DNA of 64,000 nucleotides from Halomonas sp. 1513 (GTDB lineage: Bacteria > Pseudomonadota > Gammaproteobacteria > Pseudomonadales > Halomonadaceae). Location of the stretch: assembly GCA_001971685.1 (NCBI GenBank), contig CP019326.1, positions 186,001 to 250,000 on the forward strand, in the 5' to 3' direction. The position numbers and the translations under genes were made by a program. Below, piece by piece: positions 10,221 to 20,092 of this stretch. How positions within the stretch are numbered: position 1 is the first letter of the stretch; each line of letters starts with the position of its first letter. The notes below the pieces were generated by a model that searched no databases, was not told the DNA's origin, and worked only from the letters and a program-made list of their open reading frames with translations.

Positions 10221-11633
10221 TCACAGCACCGAGGGCAGCCAGGTGGCCAGCGCCGGGAACAGCGCCAGCGCCCCGAGCATCGCCAGCTGCAGCAGTATGA
10301 ACGGGATCACGCCGCGGTAGATCGCCGTGGTCGGCACCGAATCCGGGGTCACGCCGCGCAGATAGAACAGCGCGAAGCCGAACGGCGGGGTCAGGAACGA
10401 GGTCTGCAGGTTGATGGCGATCATGATCCCCAGCCAGATCGGGTCGACGCCCATGGCCAGCAGCACCGGCCCGACGATCGGCACCACCACGAAGGTGATC
10501 TCGATGAAGTCGAGGATGAAGCCGAGCAGGAAGATCACCAGCATCACCACCAGGGTGGCGCCGACCACGCCGCCGGGCAGCGCCTCGAACAGCTCGGTGA
10601 CCAGGTGCTCGCCGCCGTAGGCGCGGAACACCAGCGAGAACAGTGCCGCGCCGATCAGGATCAGGAACACCATGCTGGTGACGTGGGTAGTGGTGCGCGC
10701 CACGTCCTTGAGCACGCTGAACGACAGGCGGCGCTTGGCCAGCGCCAGCACCAGCGCGCCGAAGGCACCGACCGCCGAGGCCTCGGTGGGAGTGGCGAAG
10801 CCGCCGAGGATCGAGCCCAGCACCGCGACGATCAGCAGCACCGGCGGCACCAGCCCCTTGAGCAGCAGCGGCCACAGGCTGCCGCGGTAGTCGAGCTCGC
10901 GCATCAGCTCCTGGCGGTCGGCTGGCGGTGCGGCCTCGGGCTTGAGCCAGGCCACCGCCGCGACATAGACGATATAGGCCACGACCAGGATCAGCCCGGG
11001 AATCAGCGCGCCGATGAACAGGTCGCCCACCGACAGGGTGCGCGGGCTCCACACCCCCATCGACAGCTGGGCCTGCTGATAGGCGTTGGAAAGCACGTCG
11101 CCGAGCAGCACCAGGGCGATCGACGGCGGGATGATCTGGCCCAGGGTGCCGGTGGCACAGATGGTGCCGGTGGCCAGCGCCGGCGAGTAGCCGCGCTTGA
11201 GCATGGTCGGCAGCGACAGCAGGCCCATGGTGACCACGGTGGCGCCGACGATGCCGGTGGAGGCGGCCAGCAGCATGCCGACCAGCACCACCGAGATGCC
11301 CAGGCCGCCGCGCAGCGCGCCGAACAGCAGCGCCATGGCGTCGAGCAGGGTCTCGGCGACCCGCGACTTCTCCAGCAGCACCCCCATCAGCACGAACAGC
11401 GGCACCGCCAGCAGGGTCTGGTTGGTCATGATGCCGTAGAGGCGGTTGGGCATGGCCGACATGTAGCGGCCCTCGAAGGGCACCGCCACGCCCAGGCTCT
11501 GCAGTGCAAAGCCCAGGCCGGCGAAGGCCAGCGCGGTGCCGGCCAGCGACAGCGCCACAGGGTAGCCCAGCATCAGCACGCCGCAGACGGCGAAGAACAG
11601 CACGAATGGCATATAGACGAGCACGGCTTCCAC
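10221..11633 (-). CDS. TRAP transporter large permease (orphan pair)
   Basis: A 470-residue DctM-family membrane protein, longer than TeaC by about 40 residues. Family features include PNRLYGIMTNQTLLAVPLFVLMGVLLEKS, the glycine-rich GILLAASTGIVGATVVTMGLLS-like region and IIPPSIALVLLGDVLSNA. It begins with GTG directly after the TAA of the small-subunit gene, so translation is probably coupled. The loop after helix five is long and charged (KPEAAPPADRQELMRELDYRGS). Substrate cannot be told from the permease; long DctM proteins of this subgroup often carry mannitol- or carboxylate-type substrates, which is only a weak hint. Confidence 0.88.
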   Translation of the reverse strand: MEAVLVYMPFVLFFAVCGVLMLGYPVALSLAGTALAFAGLGFALQSLGVAVPFEGRYMSAMPNRLYGIMTNQTLLAVPLFVLMGVLLEKSRVAETLLDAMALLFGALRGGLGISVVLVGMLLAASTGIVGATVVTMGLLSLPTMLKRGYSPALATGTICATGTLGQIIPPSIALVLLGDVLSNAYQQAQLSMGVWSPRTLSVGDLFIGALIPGLILVVAYIVYVAAVAWLKPEAAPPADRQELMRELDYRGSLWPLLLKGLVPPVLLIVAVLGSILGGFATPTEASAVGAFGALVLALAKRRLSFSVLKDVARTTTHVTSMVFLILIGAALFSLVFRAYGGEHLVTELFEALPGGVVGATLVVMLVIFLLGFILDFIEITFVVVPIVGPVLLAMGVDPIWLGIMIAINLQTSFLTPPFGFALFYLRGVTPDSVPTTAIYRGVIPFILLQLAMLGALALFPALATWLPSVL

Positions 11634-12185
11634 TTACAGTATCTCCTCGTGCTCGTGGGTCTTCTCGGCAGGCAGGCGCCCGCGCAGGATAAGGATCTGG
11701 CGCCAGGCCTGGGCGATGCCCTGCAGCAGCAGCAGCAGGCACATCAGCGGGATCAGCGTCTTGAGCAGGAACACCGCCGGCAGGCCGCCGTCGGAGGAGC
11801 GCTCGAGGATCGCCCAGCTGCTGGCCACGTAGCGCAGGCTACCAAGGCCCAGGAACAGCACCACCGGGATCAGCAGCAGCAGGGTGCCGAACAGCTCGAT
11901 CCAGGCCCGGCCGCGGGGTGACATGCGCCGGTTGAAGACGTCGACGCGCACGTGGCCGTCGTGCTTGAGGGTGAAGGCGGCGGCCAGCATGAAGACCGCG
12001 GCGTGCATGTACATCACCGATTCCTGCATGACGATGCTGTGGACGTTGAACAGATAGCGCATCACCACGATGGCGAATTGCACCAGCATCATCACCAGCA
12101 CCAGCCAGGCAACGCTGCGGCCGATGACCTCGGTGAAGGCATCGAGTCGGGACAGCAGCATCGGCTCGCGAGTCGCGCGGCTCAT
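11634..12185 (-). CDS. TRAP transporter small permease (orphan pair)
   Basis: A 183-residue DctQ-family protein with four hydrophobic segments and the typical VQFAIVVMRYLFNVHSIVMQESVMYMHAAVFMLAAAFTLKHDGHVRVDVF stretch. The start at 12185 follows AGAGG seven bases upstream; an in-frame TTG 12 bases earlier has no such site. It ends directly at the GTG of the large permease. No DctP receptor gene lies on either side: upstream is a phosphatase-fold gene and downstream YqaA. The cognate receptor must be elsewhere, or the pair shares another receptor. Confidence 0.88.
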   Translation of the reverse strand: MSRATREPMLLSRLDAFTEVIGRSVAWLVLVMMLVQFAIVVMRYLFNVHSIVMQESVMYMHAAVFMLAAAFTLKHDGHVRVDVFNRRMSPRGRAWIELFGTLLLLIPVVLFLGLGSLRYVASSWAILERSSDGGLPAVFLLKTLIPLMCLLLLLQGIAQAWRQILILRGRLPAEKTHEHEEIL

Positions 12186-12291
12186 GGGACCTCTCAACGG
12201 TAAACGGTTGTTCTAGCGTGGCGCGACATGATCGCCGATTATGGCGACAAAATCATCCATCAATGCCCCGGTGTCCTTCATTGGGGACGGC

Positions 12292-13107
12292 TCATCCCGT
12301 GGACTTGATACGCCCCAGCGCCTGCTGGCAGGCATGCGGCAGGGTCAGGTCGACGGCGATCGGCAGGTGGTCGGAGAACAGCTGGTCGAGGACCCGCACC
12401 TGGGTGGTGGCCAGCGACGAAGAGAGCAGGATATGGTCCAGCGCGCGGCGCGGCTGCCATGAAGGGTAGCTGGGCAGCGGCAGCACCGGGTGCAGCGGCA
12501 GCGAGCGGCAGAAGCGGTCGTGGGTATGCAGCTGCTCGGGGGTGCAGTTGAGATCGCCCATCACCACCACGTGGCGCAGCGGGGTAATGATTTCGCTGAG
12601 ATAGTCGAGCTGGCGCACCCGGGCGCGATGGCTCAGCGCCAGGTGGGCGACGAACAGATGCAGGGCGTCGGGGCCTTCGCCGTAGCTGGCGTGGATGGCG
12701 CCGCGCCCGGGCAGGGGGCCGGGCAGGCGGTGCTCCTCGATGCGCGCCGGCGGCAGCCGCGACAGCAGGCCGTTGCTGTGCTGGGCGAAACGCCCCAGGT
12801 TGCGGTTGAGCTGCTGGAAGTGGTGCGGGAAGCCGGCGCGGCTGGCCAGGTACTCGACCTGGTTGACGTTGCCGGAGCGGAAGCTGCCGCCGTCGACCTC
12901 CTGCAGGCCGACGATATCGAACTTGCCGAGCACCTCGCTCATCAGGTCGAGGCGCCCGGCGCGCTTGGGATGCGGCAGGAAGTGCTGCCAGCTGCGGGTC
13001 AGGTAGTGGTGATAGGCCGAGGTGTGGATGCCGACCTGCAGATTGAAGGTCAGCAGCCGCAGGTGACTGGCATCGTGGGGACGATGCAGGACATCGGCCT
13101 GGCTCAC
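12292..13107 (-). CDS. Endonuclease/exonuclease/phosphatase family protein
   Basis: A 271-residue cytoplasmic protein of the DNase I-like fold. It contains the expected metal and catalytic elements in order: LTFNLQVGI, VGLQEVDGG, FVAHLALSH, VVMGDLNCTPEQ, RALDHILLSS and SDHLPIAVDL. Members act on nucleic acids, phosphoinositides or sphingomyelin, and this sequence does not decide among them. It starts with GTG two bases after the dsbA stop on the same strand, so it is probably co-transcribed and translationally coupled with dsbA, an order I recall from Halomonas and Pseudomonas. Confidence 0.85.
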   Translation of the reverse strand: MSQADVLHRPHDASHLRLLTFNLQVGIHTSAYHHYLTRSWQHFLPHPKRAGRLDLMSEVLGKFDIVGLQEVDGGSFRSGNVNQVEYLASRAGFPHHFQQLNRNLGRFAQHSNGLLSRLPPARIEEHRLPGPLPGRGAIHASYGEGPDALHLFVAHLALSHRARVRQLDYLSEIITPLRHVVVMGDLNCTPEQLHTHDRFCRSLPLHPVLPLPSYPSWQPRRALDHILLSSSLATTQVRVLDQLFSDHLPIAVDLTLPHACQQALGRIKSTG

Positions 13108-13109
13108 GG

Positions 13110-13742
13110 TTACCGGCTCCGCTCTTCTCGTACCATGTCGATCAGCGCATCGGCGACCTGCGGCATGTTCTCGAGGCTGCCGGCGCTCGATGGGCTGACC
13201 ACGTAGCGGCCGTCGATGACCAGGGCCGGGACACCCATCACCTGCATGGCGCGCATCCGCGAGTGGGCCTGGTTGACCTGGCTGCGTACGCCGAAGGAGC
13301 CCAGCGCCTGGCGTGCCTCGTCGTCGCTGACGCCGTAGTCGCTGAAGAAGTCGGCGATGTCGTCGTCATCGGTGAGTGCGCGACCCTGGTCGTGGATGGC
13401 AGCGAAGAAGTCGGCGTGGACGTCTTCACGAATGCCGAGCTCCTCGGAGGCATAGTAGGCCGCGGCGTGCTTGTTCCAGTCGCCACCCATGGTCGCCGGC
13501 ATATGGATCACGGCGACGTCGTCGTCGAGCTCCTCGAGCCAGGCGTTGAGGGTGGGCTGCAGGCGGTTGCAGTGCGGGCAGCCGTACCAGAAGACTTCGG
13601 TGACCTCGATCAGGTCGTCATCGACGCGGGTCTCCACCGCCTCGTCGATTACCTCGTAGTGCTGGCCTTCGACCACTTCCTGGGCCGCGACCAGCCCGGA
13701 AAGACCGAGCCCGGCAATGGCCACCATCAATGTCTTGAACAT
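13110..13742 (-). CDS. dsbA: Periplasmic thiol:disulfide interchange protein DsbA
   Basis: A 210-residue exported oxidoreductase. Signal peptide MFKTLMVAIAGLGLSGLVAA is followed by a thioredoxin-fold domain with active site YGCPHC near residue 53 and cis-proline region MGVPALVIDGRYVV near residue 170; an alpha-helical insertion separates them. It donates disulfide bonds to secreted proteins and is reoxidised by DsbB (not in the window). It follows cytochrome c4 and precedes the EEP gene, the order found in pseudomonads. The gap to cytochrome c4 holds two terminator-like hairpins, so it likely has its own promoter. Confidence 0.95.
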   Translation of the reverse strand: MFKTLMVAIAGLGLSGLVAAQEVVEGQHYEVIDEAVETRVDDDLIEVTEVFWYGCPHCNRLQPTLNAWLEELDDDVAVIHMPATMGGDWNKHAAAYYASEELGIREDVHADFFAAIHDQGRALTDDDDIADFFSDYGVSDDEARQALGSFGVRSQVNQAHSRMRAMQVMGVPALVIDGRYVVSPSSAGSLENMPQVADALIDMVREERSR

Positions 13743-13864
13743 GCGTAGTTTCTCCTTGGCATACAGCGCGTGGAGCCCGGCAGTCCGGGCGCCACTCTTT
13801 GAGCAGGCGAACCGACCGGGGTTCCCAGCGTATCATGCAGCAAATCGTGATGGTGTAAAACGCC

Positions 13865-13909
13865 GAGGGCGGCCATTGGCCGCCCTCCAGGCCCCGCCAG
13901 GCGCGGGGC
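13865..13909 (-). terminator. Double hairpin after cytochrome c4 gene
   Basis: Two adjacent stems follow the cytochrome c4 stop codon: GCCCCGC/GCGGGGC (13891-13909, five-base loop) and a perfect 10-bp stem GAGGGCGGCC/GGCCGCCCTC (13865-13887, three-base loop). In the minus direction the second is followed by GGCGTTTTACA, a short T run. This fits an intrinsic terminator between cytochrome c4 and dsbA. Confidence 0.7.
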
Positions 13910-13931
13910 GTGACACTCTGCCGCGGCTGGC

Positions 13932-14552
13932 TCAGTCGTGCAGGCCATAAAGGTAGTTGGCCACCGCTTCCATGTCGGCATCGCTCATCTTGGCGGCGAT
14001 GTCGCGCATCATGTCGTTGGGATCGTTGGCACGCTCCCCGGCGGCGAAGTCCTGCAGGGTGGACACGGTATAATCGGGGAACTGCCCGGCGAGCCCCGGA
14101 TAGACCGCGCTGCCGATGCCTTCGCCGCTGGGGGTGTGGCAGGCGGCGCAGGACGGAATGCCCTTGGCCATGTCGCCGCTGCGGTAGAGCTCTTCACCGC
14201 GTGCCAGCAGTTCTTCATCGTCATCCGACTGGCCGATGTTGGCCTCCTGCTCGGCATAGAAGGCCGCTACGTCCCAGGCGTCCTGGTCGGAGTAGTCGTC
14301 GACCTGGCCAGCCATCTGCGGCACCACGCGGTGGCCGTCGCGGATATCCTTGATCTGCTTGGCGAGGTAGGAGGCCTGCTGGCCTGCCAGATGCGGGAAG
14401 GAGGCCGAGGGGCTGATGCCCTCCTGACCGTGACAGGCGGCACAGGTGGCGGCCAATTCCTGGCCCGCGGCCGCATCGCCTTCGATTTCTTCTGCGTGGG
14501 CTACGCCCACGGCGCCCATGGTAATTGCCAGGCTTGCCAGTAACTTTCTCAT
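13932..14552 (-). CDS. Cytochrome c4, diheme
   Basis: A 206-residue exported protein with two class I cytochrome c domains. The signal peptide is MRKLLASLAITMGAVGVAHA; heme motifs are CAACHG near residue 36 and CAACHT near residue 135. Each domain has the family repeats GEELAATCAACHG-like and FPHLAGQQASYLAKQI / YPGLAGQFPDYTVSTL. Cytochrome c4 carries electrons from the bc1 complex to cbb3-type oxidase. The mature protein is rich in Asp/Glu, as expected for a halophile's periplasmic protein. It is divergent from engB. Confidence 0.93.
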   Translation of the reverse strand: MRKLLASLAITMGAVGVAHAEEIEGDAAAGQELAATCAACHGQEGISPSASFPHLAGQQASYLAKQIKDIRDGHRVVPQMAGQVDDYSDQDAWDVAAFYAEQEANIGQSDDDEELLARGEELYRSGDMAKGIPSCAACHTPSGEGIGSAVYPGLAGQFPDYTVSTLQDFAAGERANDPNDMMRDIAAKMSDADMEAVANYLYGLHD

Positions 14553-14733
14553 CGCTAATCCACTATGCCGTTTCGTTGTTTACCGGTACGCACCCTGGGT
14601 GCCGCCCGGGCCCGCGGTGACCGCAGCCGAGCCCGCCAGTCGCGCGACAGCCGTGCCTTGAGCGGGCAGGTCGCTGTCGACGAGAGCACGGTGGTACACT
14701 AGCGTGCCCCAGGTCGCAGACAAAAGACACCGC

Positions 14734-14762
14734 ATTATAACGAATCCGCCGGATAACGTGAA
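14734..14762 (-). promoter_or_regulatory. Candidate sigma-70 promoter for cytochrome c4
   Basis: On the minus strand, TTCACG and a perfect TATAAT are separated by 17 bases. The site lies about 180 bases upstream of the cytochrome c4 start in the 277-bp divergent gap with engB, implying a long leader. The rest of the gap shows no other feature I can support. Confidence 0.45.
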
Positions 14763-14829
14763 TGCGGCTGTACTGCGCCGTGCGCCATCAATCGTCGTAT
14801 ACCGGCCCTAGACAGGATCCTGCTGCCCC

Positions 14830-15438
14830 ATGCCGCGCCTCAATTACCAGACCGCCCGCTTCCTCACCAGCGCTCCGACCCTGGCACAGTGCCCCCCCGA
14901 TGCCGGCGCCGAGGTGGCCTTCGCCGGCCGCTCCAATGCCGGTAAGTCTAGCGCCATCAATGCCTTGACTCAGCAGAAGGCGCTGGCGCGCACCTCCAAG
15001 ACCCCCGGCCGCACCCAACTGATCAACTTCTTTTCGCTGGCCGGCGGCGAATCCCAGCGGCTGGTCGACCTGCCCGGCTATGGCTATGCCAAGGTGCCGG
15101 AGAAGGTCAAGCTCGAGTGGCAGCGCCACCTCGCCGACTACCTGCGCAATCGCCAGTCGCTGCGCGGCCTGGTACTGGTGATGGACGTGCGCCACCCGCT
15201 CAGCGAGTTCGACGAGATGATGCTCGGCTGGGCCGACGAGCAGGACATGGCGGTGCATATCCTGCTGACCAAGGCCGACAAGCTCAAGAGCGGTGCGGCC
15301 AAGAGCGAGTTGCAAAAGGTCCGCGGCCGGCTGCGTGAGTGGGAGGACCTGGTCAGCGTGCAGCTGTACTCGTCGCTCAAGCGCGAGGGGGTCGAGGAGG
15401 CTCAGACCAAGCTGGACGAGTGGCTGGTGGCTGACTAA
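14830..15438 (+). CDS. engB: Ribosome biogenesis GTP-binding protein YihA/YsxC
   Basis: A 202-residue TRAFAC GTPase. All G motifs are present: G1 [14 protein letters not shown] near residue 38, G2 at GRTQ, G3 [12 protein letters not shown]4 TKAD and a G5-like SSLKREG. It assists assembly of the 50S subunit and is usually essential. The ATG lies 12 bases after AGGA, a slightly long spacing. Its TAA overlaps the TAG of the convergent HAD gene by two bases (15436-15437), so their messages end in each other's coding sequence. Confidence 0.95.
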   Translation: MPRLNYQTARFLTSAPTLAQCPPDAGAEVAFAGRSNAGKSSAINALTQQKALARTSKTPGRTQLINFFSLAGGESQRLVDLPGYGYAKVPEKVKLEWQRHLADYLRNRQSLRGLVLVMDVRHPLSEFDEMMLGWADEQDMAVHILLTKADKLKSGAAKSELQKVRGRLREWEDLVSVQLYSSLKREGVEEAQTKLDEWLVAD

Positions 15439-16169
15439 TCCAGGCCGGCCAGCAGATCCGGCAGCTCGCTGACGTGGCGCAGCCGATGAACCCCCGGCGG
15501 CAGGCTGGCGGCGCCTTCGTCACGGGCATCGATCCACGCCACGCGCATGCCCAGCCGCTGGGCGGGCAGCACATCCTCGCGCCATGAATCCCCCACGTGT
15601 AGCGCCCGCGACGGGCGGCTGCCGAGGCGTGCCAGGGCGGCCAGGAAGGGCCGCGCGTCGGGTTTGGGGGCGAGCATCTCGCCGGCGGCGATGGTGACCC
15701 GGAAATGCGCGGCGATGGGCAGCCGGGCCAGGTCGACATTGCCGTTGGTAATCGCGCCGAGGCGGTAGCGGCCGCCGAGGTCGGCGAGCAGTGCGGCGAC
15801 CTCGGGATAGGGCGTCAGCCGGTGGCGCATGTCGAGGAAGCGCGCCATGCTCGCCGCCGCCCACATGGCGGCGGCGCTGCGCGGCAGCCCGTACTCCTCG
15901 AGCAGCTCGCGCAGGGCGCGCTCACGAATCCAGGTGAAGTCGCCGCGGCGCAGCGGCACGCGCTCGGCCAGCTGCTGGCGGCGGGCCTGGTAGGCGTCGA
16001 GCGGGAAGCGCTCGGCGTAGCGCCCCAGGCTTGCCGACTGCGCGCCGTGCCAGGCCGCCAGGGATTCGTCCAGCCAGCGGTAGTGGCCGTGTTCGGCGTG
16101 TTCCATCACCGGGCGGTTGTCCCACAGGGTATCGTCGAGGTCGAAGGTCAGCGCATCGATGGGCGGCAT
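15435..16169 (-). CDS. yigB: HAD-superfamily hydrolase, YigB-like
   Basis: A 244-residue haloacid-dehalogenase-fold phosphatase. Motif I is [10 protein letters not shown] at residues 8-17, motif II is in [10 protein letters not shown], the lysine is in [11 protein letters not shown] and motif III/IV is [25 protein letters not shown] helical cap (residues 20-105) marks subfamily I. YigB homologues dephosphorylate FMN and related sugar or nucleotide phosphates. It follows xerC by nine bases and is the last gene of the argH-to-yigB cluster, as in E. coli. Confidence 0.85.
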   Translation of the reverse strand: MPPIDALTFDLDDTLWDNRPVMEHAEHGHYRWLDESLAAWHGAQSASLGRYAERFPLDAYQARRQQLAERVPLRRGDFTWIRERALRELLEEYGLPRSAAAMWAAASMARFLDMRHRLTPYPEVAALLADLGGRYRLGAITNGNVDLARLPIAAHFRVTIAAGEMLAPKPDARPFLAALARLGSRPSRALHVGDSWREDVLPAQRLGMRVAWIDARDEGAASLPPGVHRLRHVSELPDLLAGLD

Positions 16170-16178
16170 GGCGTGCTC

Positions 16179-17087
16179 TCAGGGTGTCGGGTCACGGCGC
16201 CGCTTGGCGCGCGGGTGGGCGGCGTCGTAGCTGGCGGCGAGGTGCTGCCAGTCGAGGCGCGTATAGACCTGGGTGGTGGAGAGATTGGCATGGCCGAGCA
16301 GCTCCTGCACCGCGCGCAGGTCCTGGCTCGACTCCAGCAGGTGACTGGCGAAGGAGTGGCGCAGGCGGTGCGGGTGGAGGTGCTCGGCCAGGCCGCGCTG
16401 GCGGGCCAGGGCGGCGAGGCGCAGCTGGATCGCCCGATGGCCGAGGCGGCGGCCGCGCTGGCCGACGAACAGTGCGCTTTCAGCCTCGCCGGCCAGATCG
16501 CCGCGCACCGCCAGCCAGGCGTCGAGTGCCTGGCGCGCGCGCTGGCCCACCGGCACCTGGCGCGGCTTGCTGCCCTTGCCGACCACCCGCACCCGCTGGG
16601 CCTGGAGTTGGTCGATATCCAGCGCGGCGAGTTCGGCGAGGCGCAGGCCGCTGGAGTAGAGCAGCTCGAGCATGGCCTGGTCGCGCCGCGCCAGCGGCGA
16701 GCCGTCATGGGGCGTGTCGAGGAAACGGCCGAGCAGGTCGACGTCGACGGGGCGCGGCAGGTGGCGCGGCTGGCGCGGTGCCTGGGTCAGGCTCACCGGG
16801 TTGTGAGCCAGCAGGCCGCGGCGCACCAGGTGGTCGGCGAAGCGTGACAGCGCCGCGCGGCGCCGGGCCAGACTGCGCGCGGCCAGGCCGCGGCTGCGCT
16901 CGGCGCCGAGGAAGCGGCGTACCAGGGCCAGGTCGAGGCTCTCCCAGCCCGCCACGCCGGCCGCGTCGGCAAAGCCCGTCAGCGCGGCCAGATCGCGACG
17001 ATAGGCGTCGACGGTGGCCGGGCTGGCGTGGGTGGCCAGCTCGACCAGGAAGGCCGCGACGTCATCCTGCAGGACGCTGTTGCTCAC
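16179..17087 (-). CDS. xerC: Tyrosine recombinase XerC
   Basis: A 302-residue site-specific recombinase. The N-terminal SAM-like DNA-binding domain ([31 protein letters not shown]) precedes a catalytic domain with Arg in [12 protein letters not shown], Lys in [10 protein letters not shown], HxxR in [14 protein letters not shown], His in [10 protein letters not shown] and nucleophile Tyr in VYTRLDW. With XerD it resolves chromosome dimers at dif. The GTG start at 17087 is chosen because it overlaps the DUF484 TGA by four bases (GTGA) and gives the usual length. Here it is a housekeeping gene, not a mobile-element integrase, as shown by its conserved neighbours. Confidence 0.94.
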   Translation of the reverse strand: MSNSVLQDDVAAFLVELATHASPATVDAYRRDLAALTGFADAAGVAGWESLDLALVRRFLGAERSRGLAARSLARRRAALSRFADHLVRRGLLAHNPVSLTQAPRQPRHLPRPVDVDLLGRFLDTPHDGSPLARRDQAMLELLYSSGLRLAELAALDIDQLQAQRVRVVGKGSKPRQVPVGQRARQALDAWLAVRGDLAGEAESALFVGQRGRRLGHRAIQLRLAALARQRGLAEHLHPHRLRHSFASHLLESSQDLRAVQELLGHANLSTTQVYTRLDWQHLAASYDAAHPRAKRRRDPTP

Positions 17088-17800
17088 GCCGCCGGCCCGT
17101 GGCGTACCAGCAGCCGCGCCACCACGTCGCCGAGATACTCGGTGAACAGGGTGTCGAGGCTGGCGCGGAAGTGCTCCGGGTCGCTGCTGGCGAGCACCAG
17201 GTAGCCCAGCGGCTCGCCCAGCGATAGTCGGGTGATGGCGCAGGAGCCGGGCTGTTCGGGGGCCGGCAGGTGCGGCAGCAGGCGCTTCCAGTCGGTCACC
17301 GTGAGCCGCGTGCAGCGGCTGGTACGGCCGTCGAGGAGTGCCGCCAGGCGAGTGCTGGCGGCGTCGTCGAGCACATGGCGCGGGGCTTGCGGCGGCCGCG
17401 GTTCGCGGTCGGTGAGGCTGGCCGGGCACCACAGCGCCACCGCCGGGGTGCGAAAGCGCTCGGCCAACTGAGTGGCCAGGGCCTGGCCCATGGCATCGTT
17501 GTCCTCGGCCTCGAGCAGGGCCAGCACCATCTCGCGGATGCGCCGGTACTGGGCCTCGTTGTGGCGCGCCGACTCCAGCAACTGCTCCAAGCGCCATTCG
17601 GCGCTCTCGGCGCGCTCACGCAGGTCGTGCACCAGCCGCTCGAGCAGCGAGGTGGCGCCGCGCGCTTCGGGATGCGGCACCTTGAGCTGCTGCAGCAGGC
17701 CTTCACGGCCGACGAAGAAGTCGGGGTGGCGCGCCAGCCACTCGGCGACGCGTTCGGGGGCCAACGTCTGGCGCGGTTCGGGGGCCGGAGCTCGGGCCAT
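17084..17800 (-). CDS. DUF484 family protein
   Basis: A 238-residue cytoplasmic protein. The N-terminal [39 protein letters not shown] is the DUF484 signature. A predicted coiled coil follows at residues 50-85, then a GAF-like domain. The family is found between dapF and xerC in gammaproteobacteria and its function is unknown. It overlaps xerC by four bases, and dapF ends 32 bases upstream, consistent with one transcript. Confidence 0.9.
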   Translation of the reverse strand: MARAPAPEPRQTLAPERVAEWLARHPDFFVGREGLLQQLKVPHPEARGATSLLERLVHDLRERAESAEWRLEQLLESARHNEAQYRRIREMVLALLEAEDNDAMGQALATQLAERFRTPAVALWCPASLTDREPRPPQAPRHVLDDAASTRLAALLDGRTSRCTRLTVTDWKRLLPHLPAPEQPGSCAITRLSLGEPLGYLVLASSDPEHFRASLDTLFTEYLGDVVARLLVRHGPAA

Positions 17801-17832
17801 ACGGGACTCCTTCTATCGCAGCGGGTCGGGGG

Positions 17833-18666
17833 TCAGGTCAGTGCCACCCGGCCGTCGAAGACCCGGGTCGCCGGGCCGGTCATGATCAGGCTAGCCGCAT
17901 CGCCGGGCCAATCGATGGTCAGGGCGCCGCCGGGCAGGTGCACGGTGACCGGGCTCTCGAGGATACCCTGGCGGATGCCGCAGGCGACCGCCGCGCAAGC
18001 CCCGGTGCCGCAGGCCAGGGTCTCGCCGCTGCCGCGCTCGAACACGCGCAGGCGGATCTCATGCGGCGATACCACCTGCATGAAGCCGGCATTGACCCGC
18101 TGGGGAAAGCGCGGATGCCGCTCGATGGCCGGGCCGAGGCGCGCTACCGGGGCGGCATCGACGCTGTCGACGCGCACCACCGCATGCGGGTTGCCCATCG
18201 ACACGGCGCCGATCTCGAGACGCTCGCCGTCGACCTCGAGCGGGTAGCTGAGCCGCTCTTCGGCGGCATCGAAGGGGATCGCCTGGGGCGCGAAGCGCGG
18301 CGCGCCCATGTCGACGCTGACCCGGCCGTCGTCTTCCACCACCAGGGTCAGCGGGCCGCCCTGGGTCTCGACGCGGATCTCGTGCTTGTGGGTCAGGCGC
18401 TGATCGCGCACGAAACGCGCGAAGCAGCGCGCGCCGTTGCCGCAGTTCTCCACCTCGCTGCCGTCGGCGTTGAAGATCCGGTAGCGGAAGTCCATGTCCG
18501 GGTCGTGGGGCGGCTCGACGATCAGCAACTGATCGAAGCCGATGCCCAGGTGGCGATCGCCGAGCTGGCGGATCTGCTCGTCACGCAGCCGCGCGCGCTG
18601 GGTGACCAGGTCGACGACCATGAAGTCGTTGCCCAGCCCGTGCATCTTGGTGAAGTGCAGCAGCAT
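17833..18666 (-). CDS. dapF: Diaminopimelate epimerase
   Basis: A 277-residue enzyme that interconverts LL- and meso-diaminopimelate for lysine and peptidoglycan. It begins [17 protein letters not shown]; the two catalytic cysteines lie in [12 protein letters not shown] near residue 73 and [10 protein letters not shown] near residue 218. Start 18666 gives this N-terminus and overlaps the lysA stop by one base (TGATG), so coupling with lysA is likely. Confidence 0.96.
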   Translation of the reverse strand: MLLHFTKMHGLGNDFMVVDLVTQRARLRDEQIRQLGDRHLGIGFDQLLIVEPPHDPDMDFRYRIFNADGSEVENCGNGARCFARFVRDQRLTHKHEIRVETQGGPLTLVVEDDGRVSVDMGAPRFAPQAIPFDAAEERLSYPLEVDGERLEIGAVSMGNPHAVVRVDSVDAAPVARLGPAIERHPRFPQRVNAGFMQVVSPHEIRLRVFERGSGETLACGTGACAAVACGIRQGILESPVTVHLPGGALTIDWPGDAASLIMTGPATRVFDGRVALT

Positions 18667-19943
18667 CAGCGCGCCTCCTCGGTCTCGGGCAGCAGCGCTT
18701 CGCCGGCCCACAGGTCGCTGAGGCGCTCGCGGCGGCGCACCACGTGCAGCCGGTCACCGTCGACCATCACCTCGGCGGGGCGCGGGCGGCTGTTGTAGTT
18801 GGAGGCCATCACGAAACCGTAGGCACCCGCCGAGCGCACCGCCAGCAGGTCGCCGGCGGCGATCGCCAGTTCGCGCTCCTTGCCCAGGAAGTCGCCGGTC
18901 TCGCAGACCGGGCCGACCACGTCAAAGGTGCCGGTGTCGCGGGGCTGGCGGGTATCCACCGGAAGGATCGCCTGCCAGGCCTGGTAGAGCGCCGGGCGGA
19001 TCAGGTCGTTCATGCCGGCGTCGACGATGGCAAAGCTCTTCTCCTCGCCGGGCTTGAGGAATTCGACCCGGGTCAGCAGCACGCCGGCGTTGGCGGCGAT
19101 CGAGCGGCCGGGCTCGAACAGCAGCGTCAGCCGCTGGCCGTCCTGCCACTGCGAGAGCCGCTCGAGCAACGAGGCGGCGTAGTCGAACGGCGCCGGCGGG
19201 CGCTCGTCGCGGTAGGGCACGCCGAGGCCGCCGCCGAGGTCGAGGTGCTCGACCTCGATGCCGCGCGCCTTGAGCTTGTCGAGCAGCAGCAGCAGGCGGT
19301 CGAGGGCGTCGAGGAACGGCGACAGCTCGGTGAGCTGCGAGCCGATATGGCAGTCGAGCCCGACCACCCTGAGGTTGGGCAGTGCCGCGGCGCGCTCATA
19401 GACGCTCAGCGCCTCGTCCACCGGGATGCCGAACTTGTTGGCCTTGAGGCCGGTAGAAATGTAGGGGTGGGTCTTGGCGTCGACATCGGGATTGACCCGC
19501 AGCGACACCGGCGCGACCTTGCCCAGCCCGCCGGCCACCGCGTCGAGGCGCTCGAGCTCCGGCAGCGACTCGACGTTGAAGCACTTGATGCCCACTTCCA
19601 GCGCCCGGGCCATCTCGTTCTCCTGCTTGGCGACGCCGGAGAACACCACCTTGGCGGGGTCGCCGCCGGCCGCCAGTACGCGCTCCAGCTCGCCCACCGA
19701 AACGATGTCGAAGCCGGCACCGAGGCGCGCCAGCAGGCCCAGCACCGCCAGGTTGGAGTTGGCCTTGACGGCATAGCAGATCAGATGTGGATGGCTGCCC
19801 AGCGCCTCGCTGTAGGCGCGGAAGTGGCGTTCCAGGGTGGCCCGGGAGTAGACGTAGCAGGGCGTGCCGATACGCTCGGCAACCTGCATCAGCGGCACGT
19901 CCTCGGCGTACATCACGCCATCGCGGTATTCAAAGTGGTCCAT
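18666..19943 (-). CDS. lysA: Diaminopimelate decarboxylase
   Basis: A 425-residue PLP enzyme of the alanine-racemase-fold decarboxylase group. The PLP lysine is in [17 protein letters not shown] near residue 58; other motifs are [31 protein letters not shown] and [16 protein letters not shown] with the conserved cysteine. It converts meso-diaminopimelate to lysine. It lies between lptM (two bases upstream) and dapF (one-base overlap). Confidence 0.96.
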   Translation of the reverse strand: MDHFEYRDGVMYAEDVPLMQVAERIGTPCYVYSRATLERHFRAYSEALGSHPHLICYAVKANSNLAVLGLLARLGAGFDIVSVGELERVLAAGGDPAKVVFSGVAKQENEMARALEVGIKCFNVESLPELERLDAVAGGLGKVAPVSLRVNPDVDAKTHPYISTGLKANKFGIPVDEALSVYERAAALPNLRVVGLDCHIGSQLTELSPFLDALDRLLLLLDKLKARGIEVEHLDLGGGLGVPYRDERPPAPFDYAASLLERLSQWQDGQRLTLLFEPGRSIAANAGVLLTRVEFLKPGEEKSFAIVDAGMNDLIRPALYQAWQAILPVDTRQPRDTGTFDVVGPVCETGDFLGKERELAIAAGDLLAVRSAGAYGFVMASNYNSRPRPAEVMVDGDRLHVVRRRERLSDLWAGEALLPETEEAR

Positions 19944-19945
19944 GC

Positions 19946-20092
19946 TCAGCTCTCGTCGTCGGGCGTGGCGTCGGCCGGATCGCCGTAGCGCTCGGCGGCC
20001 TGTTGGTCGTCGGGCAGGTAGAGCGGCCCCTTCTGGCCGCAGCCGGCCACCAGCAGCAGCGCCAGGGCCAGCGGGGCGAGGCGCGCGATCAT
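19946..20092 (-). CDS. lptM: LptM (YifL)-like small lipoprotein
   Basis: A 48-residue lipoprotein, too short for many gene finders. Signal peptide [18 protein letters not shown] has lipobox VAGC with Cys18, followed by the family's hallmark [11 protein letters not shown] and an acidic tail. LptM helps oxidative maturation and assembly of the LptD-LptE lipopolysaccharide translocon at the outer membrane. Its ATG overlaps the argH stop (ATGA), and lysA begins two bases after its stop, the usual argH/lysA-region context. Confidence 0.88.
   Translation of the reverse strand: MIARLAPLALALLLVAGCGQKGPLYLPDDQQAAERYGDPADATPDDES

Noticed and set aside
16179..17087. XerC-type gene as an integrase of a mobile element
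   Set aside because: The conserved dapF-DUF484-xerC-yigB order and normal length mark it as the chromosomal dimer-resolution recombinase.
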